Positions 15,001 through 22,891 of a stretch of 32,559 nucleotides of DNA are shown in pieces. The position numbers and the translations under genes were made by a program. Numbering within the stretch: position 1 is the first letter of the stretch; the number at the start of each line of letters is the position of its first letter. Origin of the DNA: Blastococcus sp. MG754426 (lineage in GTDB: Bacteria > Actinomycetota > Actinomycetes > Mycobacteriales > Geodermatophilaceae); the NCBI RefSeq assembly GCF_021699055.1, contig NZ_SSXC01000046.1, forward strand, positions 1 to 32,559, read 5' to 3'. The notes under the pieces are model-generated. The model did no database searches. It was not told the DNA's origin and saw only the letters and a list, made by a program, of their open reading frames with translations.

Positions 15001-16218
15001 TCAGGCGGCCGGGATCTCGGCGGCGATCCGCTGCGGGGTGAGCGGCTCGTCGAGCAGGCGGACGAAGCGGTCGGCGACCGGCTGCTCGACCGGGCGGGCG
15101 TCGAGCCAGCGGGTGAGCAGGTCGAACCCCTCCACGTAGGTGGAGATGTAGGCCCGCCACAGCGGGTCGGTCAGGAAGCGGATTTGCTGCCGGGCGCGCT
15201 CGGGGCTGACCAGAGCCCACCGCTGCAGGTACGCCGCCACCTCGTCGGCGTCGGCACCGCGGTCGTGCAGCAGCACCGCGGCGTCCTGCCGGACCCGGTT
15301 GAGCGGGGCGGCCGCGGCGGCGATCCGCTCGGCCAGCGCGCCGTCGAACCGCAGCCCGAGGTCACCGAGGATCTCCTCCGACCAGGCGCCCCAGCCCTCG
15401 CCGATCGCCGCCGGGACGCCGAGGTCGGCCAGCCCCTCGGCCATCAGGCACTCGGGGGTGTTGACCAGGAACACCGTGTGCTCGAGCCGGCCGGTCCGCT
15501 CGACCAGCCCCTGCTCCTTGCGGCAGTGCTCGGTGTGGTGCCCCGGGTACGACTCGTGCGCCACCAGGTGGGTGAGCTGGGAGAGCCGGTGCGGCAGGTC
15601 GGCGTTGATCGCGACCCGGGACCGGTAGCCGCCCTCGTAGTAGTTGAACCCCGACCAGGGCTTGTCGGTGACCACCTCGTACCGGACGGTCTCGACCTCG
15701 GGCAGCCCGTACCGCCCGCGCACCCGGTCGCGCAGCGCGCTCGACAGGGCGTGCACCGCAGCCTCGAGCCGGTCCGGCGGGCACTCCTCCCGGCGCCGGT
15801 GGGCGGCGTACCGGTCGGCCAGCGTGCCGTCGCCGGGGAGCAGGCGGTCCAGCTCCGCGTGGGCGGCGGCGTACTCGCCCTCGTCACCGAGCCCGACGTC
15901 GACCTGGAAGTAGGCCTGCACCTCCTCCACGAAGCCGACCGGCTCCCCGCTCATCTTCCGCGCGCTGCACTCCAGGCCGGTGAGCTGGCCGCGCAGGAAG
16001 TCGGCGCGGTCGGCGGGCAGCTCGGCGGCGTCGAGCTCGCGCAGCAGCTCCCGCGCGCGGTCGCGCAGCTGCCGCGGGGTGGGCGCCGGCTCGTCCAGCA
16101 CCTGCGCCCGCACCCGCGGGTCCCCGGTGTAGGCGTCGACGAAGCCGGCCTCCACGCGGTCGAAGCGCAGGCCCAGCCGCACGTACTCCAGGGCGACGTC
16201 GAGGGCTCCCGCGGTCAT
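15001..16218 (-). CDS. DUF885 family protein (putative metallo-carboxypeptidase-like)
   Basis: The 405-residue protein carries the DUF885 hallmark HESYPGHHTEH at residues 221-231, a zinc-site-like motif. Other family features are PWSGFNYYEGGYRSRVAINA just before it and EGLADLGVPAAIGEGWGAWS after it. The reaction is not known for most members; relatives are thought to be zinc peptidases. No signal peptide is visible, so it is probably cytoplasmic. The ATG at 16218 is 23 bases downstream of the cis-prenyltransferase stop. Family members are often 500-600 residues, so this is a short version starting MTAGALDVALEYVRLGLRFD. Confidence 0.85.
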   Translation of the reverse strand: MTAGALDVALEYVRLGLRFDRVEAGFVDAYTGDPRVRAQVLDEPAPTPRQLRDRARELLRELDAAELPADRADFLRGQLTGLECSARKMSGEPVGFVEEVQAYFQVDVGLGDEGEYAAAHAELDRLLPGDGTLADRYAAHRRREECPPDRLEAAVHALSSALRDRVRGRYGLPEVETVRYEVVTDKPWSGFNYYEGGYRSRVAINADLPHRLSQLTHLVAHESYPGHHTEHCRKEQGLVERTGRLEHTVFLVNTPECLMAEGLADLGVPAAIGEGWGAWSEEILGDLGLRFDGALAERIAAAAAPLNRVRQDAAVLLHDRGADADEVAAYLQRWALVSPERARQQIRFLTDPLWRAYISTYVEGFDLLTRWLDARPVEQPVADRFVRLLDEPLTPQRIAAEIPAA

Positions 16219-16241
16219 GGCGGCCAGTCTCGCAGCCGCCG

Positions 16242-17030
16242 TCACCCGCCGAAGCGGCGGTGCCGGGCCGAGTAGTCGCGCAGCGCGCGCAGGAAGTCGA
16301 CGCGGCGGAAGTCCGGCCAGTAGACGTCGGTGAAGTGGAACTCGGCGTTCGCCGTCTGCCACAGCAGGAAGCCCGACATGCGCTGCTCCCCGCTGGTGCG
16401 GATCACCAGGTCCGGGTCGGGCTGCCCGCGCGTGTAGAGGTGCTCGGCGATGTGCTCGACGTCGAGCACCTCCACCAGCTCCTCCAGGGAGGTGCCGCGG
16501 GTGGCGTGCTCGCTCAGCAGCGACCGGACGGCGTCGGCGATCTCCCGCCGCCCGCCGTAGCCGACCGCCAGGTTGACCGTCGCGCCCGGGCGGTCGCAGG
16601 TGTCGCGCTCGGCCTGCTCGAGGACGGCGACCGTGCGCTCCGGCAGGACCTCCCGGGCCCCCATGCTGCGGATCCGCCAACGCCGCCCCGGCCGCGCCAG
16701 GTCGACGGCGACGTCCTCGATGATCGCCAGCAGCGCGTCGAGCTCGGACGCGGGCCGGCGCAGGTTGTCGGTGGACAGCATGAAGAGGGTGACCACCTGC
16801 ACCCCGGCGTCGTCGCACCAGCCCAGCAGGTCGGCGATCTTGGCCGCCCCGCGGCGGTGCCCGTGCGCCACGTCCTCCAGCCCGATGGCCCGCGCCCACC
16901 GCCGGTTGCCGTCCATGATCACGCCCACGTGCCGGGGCACGTCGGCCCCGACCAGCGCCCGCGCCAGCCGCCGCTCGTACACCTGGATGAGAGCGTCACG
17001 GACCCGTCGACGCACCCCCACGCCGGTCAC
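16242..17030 (-). CDS. uppS: Cis-prenyltransferase (short-chain, Rv1086-like isoprenyl transferase)
   Basis: This enzyme adds isopentenyl units in Z configuration to an allylic diphosphate. The catalytic loop VIMDGNRRWAR (Asp40) and the conserved PDLVIRTSGEQRMSGFLLWQ and FRRVDFLRALRDYSARHRR blocks are intact; the length of 262 residues is normal. The segment LFMLSTDNLRRP resembles mycobacterial Rv1086 (Z-farnesyl diphosphate synthase) more than the long-chain UppS pattern FSTENW. A short product is therefore likely, inferred from that comparison. The start may be GTG 17030, with a G-rich upstream stretch, or GTG 17021, which lies seven bases after a TAGGGT -10 and fits the Rv1086 N-terminus. 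It is the first gene of a five-gene operon. Confidence 0.9.
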   Translation of the reverse strand: MTGVGVRRRVRDALIQVYERRLARALVGADVPRHVGVIMDGNRRWARAIGLEDVAHGHRRGAAKIADLLGWCDDAGVQVVTLFMLSTDNLRRPASELDALLAIIEDVAVDLARPGRRWRIRSMGAREVLPERTVAVLEQAERDTCDRPGATVNLAVGYGGRREIADAVRSLLSEHATRGTSLEELVEVLDVEHIAEHLYTRGQPDPDLVIRTSGEQRMSGFLLWQTANAEFHFTDVYWPDFRRVDFLRALRDYSARHRRFGG

Positions 17031-17034
17031 CCTA
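17029..17034 (-). promoter_or_regulatory. Candidate -10 of the prenyltransferase operon
   Basis: On the - strand this reads TAGGGT, followed by seven bases and an in-frame GTG at 17021. The same TANNNT-N7-start arrangement is seen at 31016-31021 and 32511-32516. If real, transcription starts at or next to the start codon and the gene is leaderless. Confidence 0.4.
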
Positions 17035-17051
17035 AGCCCCCCGCCACCCAT

Positions 17052-17073
17052 CGGCCGGGAGCGCTCCCGGCCG
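17052..17073. promoter_or_regulatory. Perfect 22-bp palindrome between uppS and trhA
   Basis: GGCCGGGAGCGCTCCCGGCC (17053-17072), extended by one pairing base on each side, is a perfect inverted repeat without a loop. It lies in the 119-base divergent promoter region, just upstream of the putative prenyltransferase -10. A dimeric regulator could bind here and affect both directions. Confidence 0.5.
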
Positions 17074-17114
17074 TGGCGCGGGGGCGGTGGCAGCAAGCTC
17101 ACAGGCCGCCGCGG

Positions 17115-17143
17115 ATGACGCCGCACCCCGCTCTCCGTAGCCT
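17115..17143 (+). promoter_or_regulatory. SigA-like promoter of trhA, probably leaderless
   Basis: A -35 like ATGACG (17115-17120) is followed by a 17-base spacer and a TANNNT -10, TAGCCT (17138-17143). The ATG begins after exactly six more bases, so transcription should start at the A of the start codon. Confidence 0.55.
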
Positions 17144-17149
17144 CGGAGC

Positions 17150-17962
17150 ATGAGTGTCCCCCCCTCCGAACGCGACCCCGTCCGGGTGGAGGCCGACGGG
17201 GCGGTGCTGGAAGCGCCCGCCGAGCAGGCGGCGGCCACCGTCGCCGCGGAAGGGCAGCGGGTCGAGCAGGCCTGGGACGCCAGCCACTTCGCCGACCGCG
17301 ACTGGGAGCACCCCGACACCCGCCCCCGGGCACGGGGGTGGATCCACCTGTTCTCCTTCTTCGGCGCGATCGTCGCCGGTGCGGTGCTCATCCCGCTGGC
17401 CTCCGTCCAGGGCGCCCGCGCCGGCTGGTCGGTGACGGTCTACTGCCTCACCATCTGCGGTCTCTTCGGCATCAGCGCGCTCTACCACCGGCGGCGCTGG
17501 TCACCCCGCGGCTGGAAGATCATGAAGCGGCTCGACCACTCGATGATCTTCCTGTTCATCGCCGGCACCTACACCCCGTTCGCCCTCCTCGCCGTCGACC
17601 AGCCCACCGGCTACTGGGTGCTCGCCGGCGTGTGGGCCGGGGCCCTGGCCGGCGTCACGCTCAAGCTGACCTGGCCGACCGCGCCGCGCTGGGTCGGCGT
17701 CCCGCTGTACATCGGGCTGGGCTGGGTGGCGGTCTTCGTGCTCACCGACATCCTGCACATCGCCGGGGTCGCCTCGATGGTGCTGCTGGCCGTCGGTGGC
17801 GCGCTCTACACCCTGGGCGGGATCGCCTACGGCATCAAGAAGCCGAACCCGTGGCCGGGCACGTTCGGCTACCACGAGGTCTTCCACGCGATGACCGTCG
17901 TCGCGGCCATCTGCCACTACATCGCGGTGTACTTCGCGGTGTACTCGAGTCCTTTTGCCTGA
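17150..17962 (+). CDS. trhA: Hemolysin III / PAQR family membrane protein TrhA
   Basis: This 270-residue protein has a soluble N-terminal stretch of about 65 residues followed by seven membrane helices. It carries the PAQR metal-site motifs: SALYH (helix 2), RLDHSMIFLFIAGTYTPF and C-terminal HEVFHAMTVVAAICHY with the HxxxH pair. TrhA proteins influence membrane energetics and lipid balance; the hemolysin name is historical. The start is the ATG at 17150, directly behind a promoter. It diverges from the prenyltransferase operon and converges with the reductase gene. In M. tuberculosis the neighbours Rv1085c/Rv1086 are the same pair. Confidence 0.92.
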   Translation: MSVPPSERDPVRVEADGAVLEAPAEQAAATVAAEGQRVEQAWDASHFADRDWEHPDTRPRARGWIHLFSFFGAIVAGAVLIPLASVQGARAGWSVTVYCLTICGLFGISALYHRRRWSPRGWKIMKRLDHSMIFLFIAGTYTPFALLAVDQPTGYWVLAGVWAGALAGVTLKLTWPTAPRWVGVPLYIGLGWVAVFVLTDILHIAGVASMVLLAVGGALYTLGGIAYGIKKPNPWPGTFGYHEVFHAMTVVAAICHYIAVYFAVYSSPFA

Positions 17963-18076
17963 CTCCGTCAGACAACCGCGGCCAGCATCCGTCCCCGGCT
18001 TGCGCTGAGCTCTTGTCGTCCGTCCTCGGGGGACCCCCGGGCCCCGCTCGCCCGGACCGGCTGACGCCGGCCGCGG

Positions 18077-19330
18077 TCAGGAGAACGGTGCGCGCTGGTC
18101 CATGCGCACGGAGGCCCGGCCGGCGGTGCGCCAGAGCCTCGCCACGAGGTCGCGGTCCTCGTCGGAGACGAGGTTGCCCATGACCCGCAGGGCGACGGTC
18201 ATGAGCGGGCGGGAGCGCATGCCGACCGGGCCGGCCAGGGGCAGGAAGCGGGGCACGGTGAGCAGCCCGGCCAGGCGCCGTGCGATGGAGAACGCCTCGC
18301 CGTAGTGCCGCCGCAGCGTCGCCGGCCAGGCCGCGGTCCAGTCGTCCTCGGCGAGCAGCCCGGCGAGAGTCCGGCCGGTCTCCAGCCCGTAGTCGATCCC
18401 CTCGCCGTTGAGCGGGTTGACGCAGCCGGCCGCGTCACCGACCAGGGCCCAGTTCCGGCCCGCGACGCCGGACACCGCCCCGCCCATCGGCAGCAGCGCC
18501 GAGGTCACGTCCCGGACCGGGCCGTCCAGCCGCCACTCCGCGCGCCGGGTCTCCGCGTAGAACTCCAGCAGCGCCTTGAGCTGCACCCCGGCCGGCCGGC
18601 GGGCGGTCGCCAGCGTGCCCACGCCCAGGTTGACCTCGCCCGCCTCCCGGCCCAGCGGGAACACCCAGCCGTAACCCGAGAGCAGCTCCCCCTCGGTGCC
18701 GCGCAGCTCCAGGTGCGAGCTGATCCACTCGTCGTCGCTGCGACCCGAGCGCACGTAGCTGCGCGCCGCCACGCCGTAGGCGGTGTCGCGGTGCCACTCC
18801 CGGCCCAGCAGCCGGCCCAGCGGCGAACGGACGCCGTCGGCCACGACCAGCCGCCGGCAGCCGATCGTGCGCGTCGCGCCGTCGGCGTCCTCGAACACCA
18901 CCGCGCGCACGCGGTCGCCGTCGCGCTCGACGTCCACGGCCCGGGCGCCGTCGACCGGGACCGCCCCCGCGTCGACCGCCACCTGCCGGATGCGGGCGTC
19001 CAGCTCCGTGCGGGGCACGGCGCTGCCGTGGTCGGGGTACGCCCCACCCGGCCACGGCAGCTGCCACTCCCGGCCGAACCCGGCGGCGCGCAGGCCGCGG
19101 TTGCGCGTCCTGGACCGCGCCCACTCCCCCAGGCCCAGCCGGTCCAGCTCGGCGATGGCCCGCGGCGTCAGCCCGTCACCGCAGGTCTTGTCCCGCGGGA
19201 AGACGGCGGCGTCGGCGAGGACGACGTCGGAACCGGCCCGGGCCGCCCACGCGGCGGCCGCGGCCCCGGCCGGGCCGGCACCCACCACGAGGACGTCGGT
19301 GGCTGCGGGGCGGGCGGCGCTGGTCGGCAC
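18077..19330 (-). CDS. FAD-dependent geranylgeranyl/menaquinone reductase family protein
   Basis: The 417-residue flavoprotein has the dinucleotide-binding motif GAGPAG (residues 17-22), the family CGDGLTPRAI motif (about 51-60) and the second FAD motif LVGDAAGCVNPLNGEGIDYG (about 316-335). This is the geranylgeranyl reductase family, which in mycobacteria includes MenJ (Rv0561c), the enzyme that saturates one isoprene unit of menaquinone. A role in reducing polyprenyl chains of quinones or lipids is likely. The exact substrate cannot be read from sequence. The start is the GTG at 19330, with only a weak ribosome-binding site. A terminator hairpin separates it from the upstream gene. Confidence 0.88.
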   Translation of the reverse strand: MPTSAARPAATDVLVVGAGPAGAAAAAWAARAGSDVVLADAAVFPRDKTCGDGLTPRAIAELDRLGLGEWARSRTRNRGLRAAGFGREWQLPWPGGAYPDHGSAVPRTELDARIRQVAVDAGAVPVDGARAVDVERDGDRVRAVVFEDADGATRTIGCRRLVVADGVRSPLGRLLGREWHRDTAYGVAARSYVRSGRSDDEWISSHLELRGTEGELLSGYGWVFPLGREAGEVNLGVGTLATARRPAGVQLKALLEFYAETRRAEWRLDGPVRDVTSALLPMGGAVSGVAGRNWALVGDAAGCVNPLNGEGIDYGLETGRTLAGLLAEDDWTAAWPATLRRHYGEAFSIARRLAGLLTVPRFLPLAGPVGMRSRPLMTVALRVMGNLVSDEDRDLVARLWRTAGRASVRMDQRAPFS

Positions 19331-19342
19331 GCCGCCCAGTGT

Positions 19343-19378
19343 CCCCGAGGCCCCGGACGGGTGTGCGGGGCCTCGGGG
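19343..19378 (-). terminator. 12-bp hairpin terminator
   Basis: CCCCGAGGCCCC (19343-19354) pairs perfectly with GGGGCCTCGGGG (19367-19378) across a 12-base loop. It lies 15 bases after the stop of the small putative DNA-binding protein on the - strand and just upstream of the reductase gene, so the two are probably separate transcripts. Confidence 0.75.
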
Positions 19379-19393
19379 GGAGGGGTCCCGCTG

Positions 19394-19987
19394 CTACTGC
19401 GGACCCCGGCCGCGGACCTCCTCGACCGACGCCATGGCCTCGCGCAGCTCGGTCAGCCAGTCGTCGGCGTGCCGGCCCACCAGGCGCACCGCCCAGACCA
19501 GCGCCTCCGACCGGGAGCGGGCCACCCCGGCGTCCACGAGCGTGTCGAGCACCAGCCGCTCGGGCTGGCGGAGGCGCGTCATCACCGGCACCGACGCGTG
19601 GGTGAAGAGCCGGCGGGTCTCCCCGCAGGCCGCGCCCCAGGCCACCGAGCGGCCGTAGCGCTCCTGCGCGGCGTCGGCGATGGCCATCCGGCGACCCCGC
19701 GTCTCCTCGCGGAACCGCTCGATCCGGCCGGCCCGGGCTGCATCGGCGTCACCCTCACCGGCCGACGGCTCCGCCAGGGTGCCGACGACGGTGATCTCGT
19801 CGCGGTCGATGGTGAGCTCGACGGGGCCGGTGAACCAGTCGTCGGGCAGCCGCCCGGCGAACCAGCCGGCGACCTCCGCCCGGTCGACGGGGGGTGCGAC
19901 GTCCTGCCCCCGTCCCCGCGGCCCGCGTCCGCGGCCCCGGCCGAACCCTGGCCCCAGGGGCATGTCGGCGAAACGATGTCCGTGCAT
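19394..19987 (-). CDS. Conserved hypothetical protein, possible ribbon-helix-helix C-terminus
   Basis: The 197-residue protein begins with a Gly/Arg-rich stretch (GPGFGRGRGRGPRGRGQD, about residues 13-30). A middle domain rich in acidic and hydrophobic strands follows (VAGWFAGRLPDDWFTGPVEL, then IDRDEITVVGTL). The C-terminal half reads MTRLRQPERLVLDTLVDAGV, then ARSRSEALVWAVRLVGRHAD, resembling a ribbon-helix-helix regulator: a strand followed by the xRSEALVWAV helix. I recall similar uncharacterised actinobacterial proteins but no assigned function. The ATG at 19987 has a strong GGGAGG site five bases upstream. Its promoter region is shared with furA. It may be a regulator of the neighbouring redox genes, which is inference only. 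Confidence 0.75.
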   Translation of the reverse strand: MHGHRFADMPLGPGFGRGRGRGPRGRGQDVAPPVDRAEVAGWFAGRLPDDWFTGPVELTIDRDEITVVGTLAEPSAGEGDADAARAGRIERFREETRGRRMAIADAAQERYGRSVAWGAACGETRRLFTHASVPVMTRLRQPERLVLDTLVDAGVARSRSEALVWAVRLVGRHADDWLTELREAMASVEEVRGRGPQ

Positions 19988-20010
19988 GGCGACCTCCCGG
20001 TTCGCTCTGA

Positions 20011-20029
20011 TTACACGGTTGCAGCGTAA
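20011..20029. promoter_or_regulatory. Imperfect TTAC-N11-GTAA palindrome
   Basis: TTACACGGTTGCAGCGTAA is an imperfect inverted repeat (outer TTAC/GTAA arms exact, with inner matches) in an unusually AT-rich patch 23 bases upstream of the hypothetical gene. On the - strand TACGCT inside it fits a -10. It is a candidate operator over that promoter. Confidence 0.35.
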
Positions 20030-20116
20030 GCACAGAACAACGCTCGCGGCGACGGTCGGAGTTGCGCCGAGAGCGGACGAACGCGACGCACGTCGCGGAA
20101 GTCTCCCGAGGAAAGA

Positions 20117-20131
20117 CTGGATTCGTTCCAG
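20117..20131. promoter_or_regulatory. CTGGA-N5-TCCAG palindrome upstream of furA
   Basis: CTGGATTCGTTCCAG has perfect 5-base arms around five bases and ends 21 bases before the furA GTG. FurA proteins of actinobacteria commonly repress their own furA-katG operon from a site near the start, so this is a plausible operator. It is not a known consensus match. Confidence 0.4.
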
Positions 20132-20152
20132 AGAAGGCGTCAGGATGTCCCC

Positions 20153-20617
20153 GTGCCCGACTCCGTGGAACTCGGCCGCGAGCTGCGCGCCGTGGGCCTG
20201 CGCGTCACCCGCCCGCGACTGGCGGTGCTGGACGCCGTCCACGCGCACCCGCACCTGGACACCGATGCCCTGATCGCCGCCGCCCGCGAGCGGCTGGGCG
20301 CCGTCTCCCACCAGGCGGTCTACGACGTCCTGCGGGCCCTCACCGACACCGGCCTCGTGCGGCGGATCCAGCCACAGGGGTCGGCCGCCCGGTACGAGGC
20401 CCGCGTGGGCGACAACCACCACCACCTGGTCTGCCGCGACTGCGGCGCCATCGTCGACGTCGACTGCTCGGTCGGCGCCGCCCCCTGCCTCACCCCGTCC
20501 GACGACGCCGGCTTCGTGGTCGACGAGGCCGAGGTCGTCTTCTGGGGCCGCTGCCCCGCCTGCGCCACCGCCCGACCCGCTGACCGATCCGCCCATCCCG
20601 AGGAAGGCACACCGTGA
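20153..20617 (+). CDS. furA: Fur-family peroxide-responsive repressor FurA
   Basis: The 154-residue regulator has a winged-helix DNA-binding domain (residues 10-80, with [20 protein letters not shown] as recognition region) and a metal-binding dimer domain. His89-His91 and Cys94/Cys97 ([10 protein letters not shown]) and the second CxxC at 134/137 (GRCPACA) are the zinc and regulatory metal ligands. Its start, the GTG at 20153, has AGGA seven bases upstream. The stop overlaps the katG GTG by four bases. A Fur protein immediately before katG is the mycobacterial and streptomycete FurA arrangement: it represses katG until peroxide oxidises it. Confidence 0.92.
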   Translation: MPDSVELGRELRAVGLRVTRPRLAVLDAVHAHPHLDTDALIAAARERLGAVSHQAVYDVLRALTDTGLVRRIQPQGSAARYEARVGDNHHHLVCRDCGAIVDVDCSVGAAPCLTPSDDAGFVVDEAEVVFWGRCPACATARPADRSAHPEEGTP

Positions 20618-22833
20618 AGGACGAGACCAACAAGGTCGTCACCGACAGCACCAGCGAGAGCGAGAACCCGGCGATCCCGTCGCCGACGCAGGTCACCAAC
20701 CGCCGTCCCCAGAGCAACCGGGACTGGTGGCCCAACCAGGTCGACCTGTCGGTGCTGAACAAGCCCTCGAAGGACTCCGACCCCCTCGGCGACTTCGACT
20801 ACAAGGCCGCGGTCGCCGCGCTGGACGTCGAGGCGGTCAAGCGCGACGTCGTCGAGGTCATGCGCACCTCGCAGGACTGGTGGCCGGCCGACTGGGGCCA
20901 CTACGGGCCGCTGTTCATCCGCATGTCGTGGCACGCCGCCGGCACCTACCGCATCGCCGACGGGCGCGGCGGCGGCGGCCAGGGCGCCCAGCGCTTCGCC
21001 CCGCTGAACAGCTGGCCGGACAACGCCAACCTGGACAAGGCCCGCCGGCTGCTGCTGCCGGTCAAGCAGAAGTACGGCCGCGCCCTCTCCTGGGCCGACC
21101 TGCTGGTGCTGGCCGGCAACGTCGCGCACGACGACATGGGCCTGCAGACCTTCGGCTTCGCCTTCGGGCGCGAGGACACCTGGCAGCCCGAGGAGGTCTT
21201 CTGGGGGCCCGAGGACACCTGGCTCGGCGACGAGCGCTACGCCGACGACGCGCCGCTGGACCTCGACGAGGGCCACCTCGCCGCCGTCACCATGGGCCTG
21301 ATCTACGTCAACCCGGAGGGCCCGAAGGGCCAGCCCGACCCGGTCGCCTCCGCGCACGACATCCGCGTCACCTTCAGCCGCATGGGGATGACCGACGAGG
21401 AGACCGTCGCCCTCATCGCCGGCGGCCACACCTTCGGCAAGACGCACGGCGCCGGCAACCCGGAGCTCGTCGGCCCCGAGCCCGAGGGCTGCCCGGTGCA
21501 CGGGAACGGCCTCGGCTGGATCAACCAGCACGGCACCGGCAAGGGCGCCGACACGATCACCAGCGGCCTCGAGGGCGCCTGGACGCCGACGCCGACCACC
21601 TGGGACAACACCTACTTCGAGATGCTGTTCAGCTACGAGTGGGAGCTCACCGAGAGCCCCGCCGGCGCCAAGCAGTGGAAGCCGTCGAACCCCGAGGCGC
21701 AGGAGCTCGTCCCCGACGCGCACATCGAGGGCAAGAAGAACCCGCCGATGATGGCCACCACCGACCTGGCCCTCATCAAGGACCCGGGCTTCCGCGAGAT
21801 CTCCCGGCGGTTCTACGAGGACCCCGAGTACTTCGCCGACCAGTACGCCCGCGCCTGGTTCAAGCTGCTGCACCGCGACATGGGCCCGAAGAGCCGCTAC
21901 GTCGGCCCGGACGTCCCGGCCGAGGACCTCATCTGGCAGGACCCGGTGCCCGCCGTCGACCACGAGCTCGTGGGTGAGGCGGAGATCGCCGACCTCAAGC
22001 AGCGGCTGCTCTCCTCCGGCCTCACCGTGCCACAGCTGGTGCACACCGCCTGGTCGGCCGCCGCGTCCTACCGCGGCACCGACAAGCGCGGCGGGGCCAA
22101 CGGCGCCCGGCTGCGGCTGGAGCCGCAGATCAGCTGGGCGGTCAACGCGGGTGTCCAGGACGTGCTGCCGGTGCTGGAGCAGGTCAAGGAGTCGTTCGAG
22201 TCCGAGACCGGCAAGAAGGTCTCCCTGGCCGACCTCATCGTCCTCGGCGGCTCGGCCGCGGTGGAGAAGGCGGCGGCGGACGCCGGCGTGCAGGTGACCG
22301 TGCCGTTCCACCCGGGCCGCACGGACGCCTCGCAGGAGCAGACCGACGTCGACAACTTCCGCTGGCTGGAGCCGCGGGCCGACGGCTTCCGCAACTGGAT
22401 CGCACCGGGCAGCAAGCTGCAGCCGGAGACGCTGCTCGTCGACCGGGCCTACATGCTCGAGCTCACGGCCAAGGAGATGACGCTGCTGGTCGGCGGGCTG
22501 CGCGTGCTGGGCGCCACCACCGGCGGTGTGCAGCACGGCGTCTTCACCGACCGGCCGGGGGTCCTCTCCCAGGACTTCTTCCGGAACCTGCTCGACCTGG
22601 GCATCCAGTGGCGCACCTCGGCGGACGCCGAGGACGTCTACGAGGGCCTGGACGCCGACGGCACCGTCGTCCGCACGGCCACCGCGGCCGACCTGGTGTT
22701 CAACTCCAACTCGATCCTGCGCGGGATCGTGGAGGTGTACTCGGCCGACGACGCGAAGGAGAAGTTCGTCCAGGACTTCGTCGCCGCGTGGGTGAAGGTC
22801 ATGGAGCTCGACCGCTTCGACCTGCACGCCTGA
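20614..22833 (+). CDS. katG: Bifunctional catalase-peroxidase KatG
   Basis: KatG removes hydrogen peroxide by catalase and peroxidase reactions with haem. The 739-residue protein has the normal two-domain length. The distal haem site is intact: Arg103, Trp106 and His107 in [11 protein letters not shown]. The covalent Met-Tyr-Trp adduct residues are present (Trp106, Tyr231 in IYVNPEGP, Met257 in SRMGMTDEE). The proximal His272 sits in [12 protein letters not shown]. The degenerate C-terminal domain (about 440-739) is complete. It is translated from a GTG overlapping the furA stop, so regulation by FurA is expected. A strong hairpin follows the stop. Confidence 0.98.
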   Translation: MKDETNKVVTDSTSESENPAIPSPTQVTNRRPQSNRDWWPNQVDLSVLNKPSKDSDPLGDFDYKAAVAALDVEAVKRDVVEVMRTSQDWWPADWGHYGPLFIRMSWHAAGTYRIADGRGGGGQGAQRFAPLNSWPDNANLDKARRLLLPVKQKYGRALSWADLLVLAGNVAHDDMGLQTFGFAFGREDTWQPEEVFWGPEDTWLGDERYADDAPLDLDEGHLAAVTMGLIYVNPEGPKGQPDPVASAHDIRVTFSRMGMTDEETVALIAGGHTFGKTHGAGNPELVGPEPEGCPVHGNGLGWINQHGTGKGADTITSGLEGAWTPTPTTWDNTYFEMLFSYEWELTESPAGAKQWKPSNPEAQELVPDAHIEGKKNPPMMATTDLALIKDPGFREISRRFYEDPEYFADQYARAWFKLLHRDMGPKSRYVGPDVPAEDLIWQDPVPAVDHELVGEAEIADLKQRLLSSGLTVPQLVHTAWSAAASYRGTDKRGGANGARLRLEPQISWAVNAGVQDVLPVLEQVKESFESETGKKVSLADLIVLGGSAAVEKAAADAGVQVTVPFHPGRTDASQEQTDVDNFRWLEPRADGFRNWIAPGSKLQPETLLVDRAYMLELTAKEMTLLVGGLRVLGATTGGVQHGVFTDRPGVLSQDFFRNLLDLGIQWRTSADAEDVYEGLDADGTVVRTATAADLVFNSNSILRGIVEVYSADDAKEKFVQDFVAAWVKVMELDRFDLHA

Positions 22834-22844
22834 TCCGCTCCGCA

Positions 22845-22879
22845 GACGCCCCGGCCCGCCTCGTGCGGGCCGGGGCGTC
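22845..22879. terminator. Bidirectional 15-bp hairpin terminator
   Basis: GACGCCCCGGCCCGC (22845-22859) pairs perfectly with 22865-22879 across a 5-base loop. It lies 11 bases after the katG stop and 12 bases from the stop of the convergent lipoprotein gene, so it can end both transcripts. Confidence 0.85.
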
Positions 22880-22891
22880 CGCGCGTGCGGG

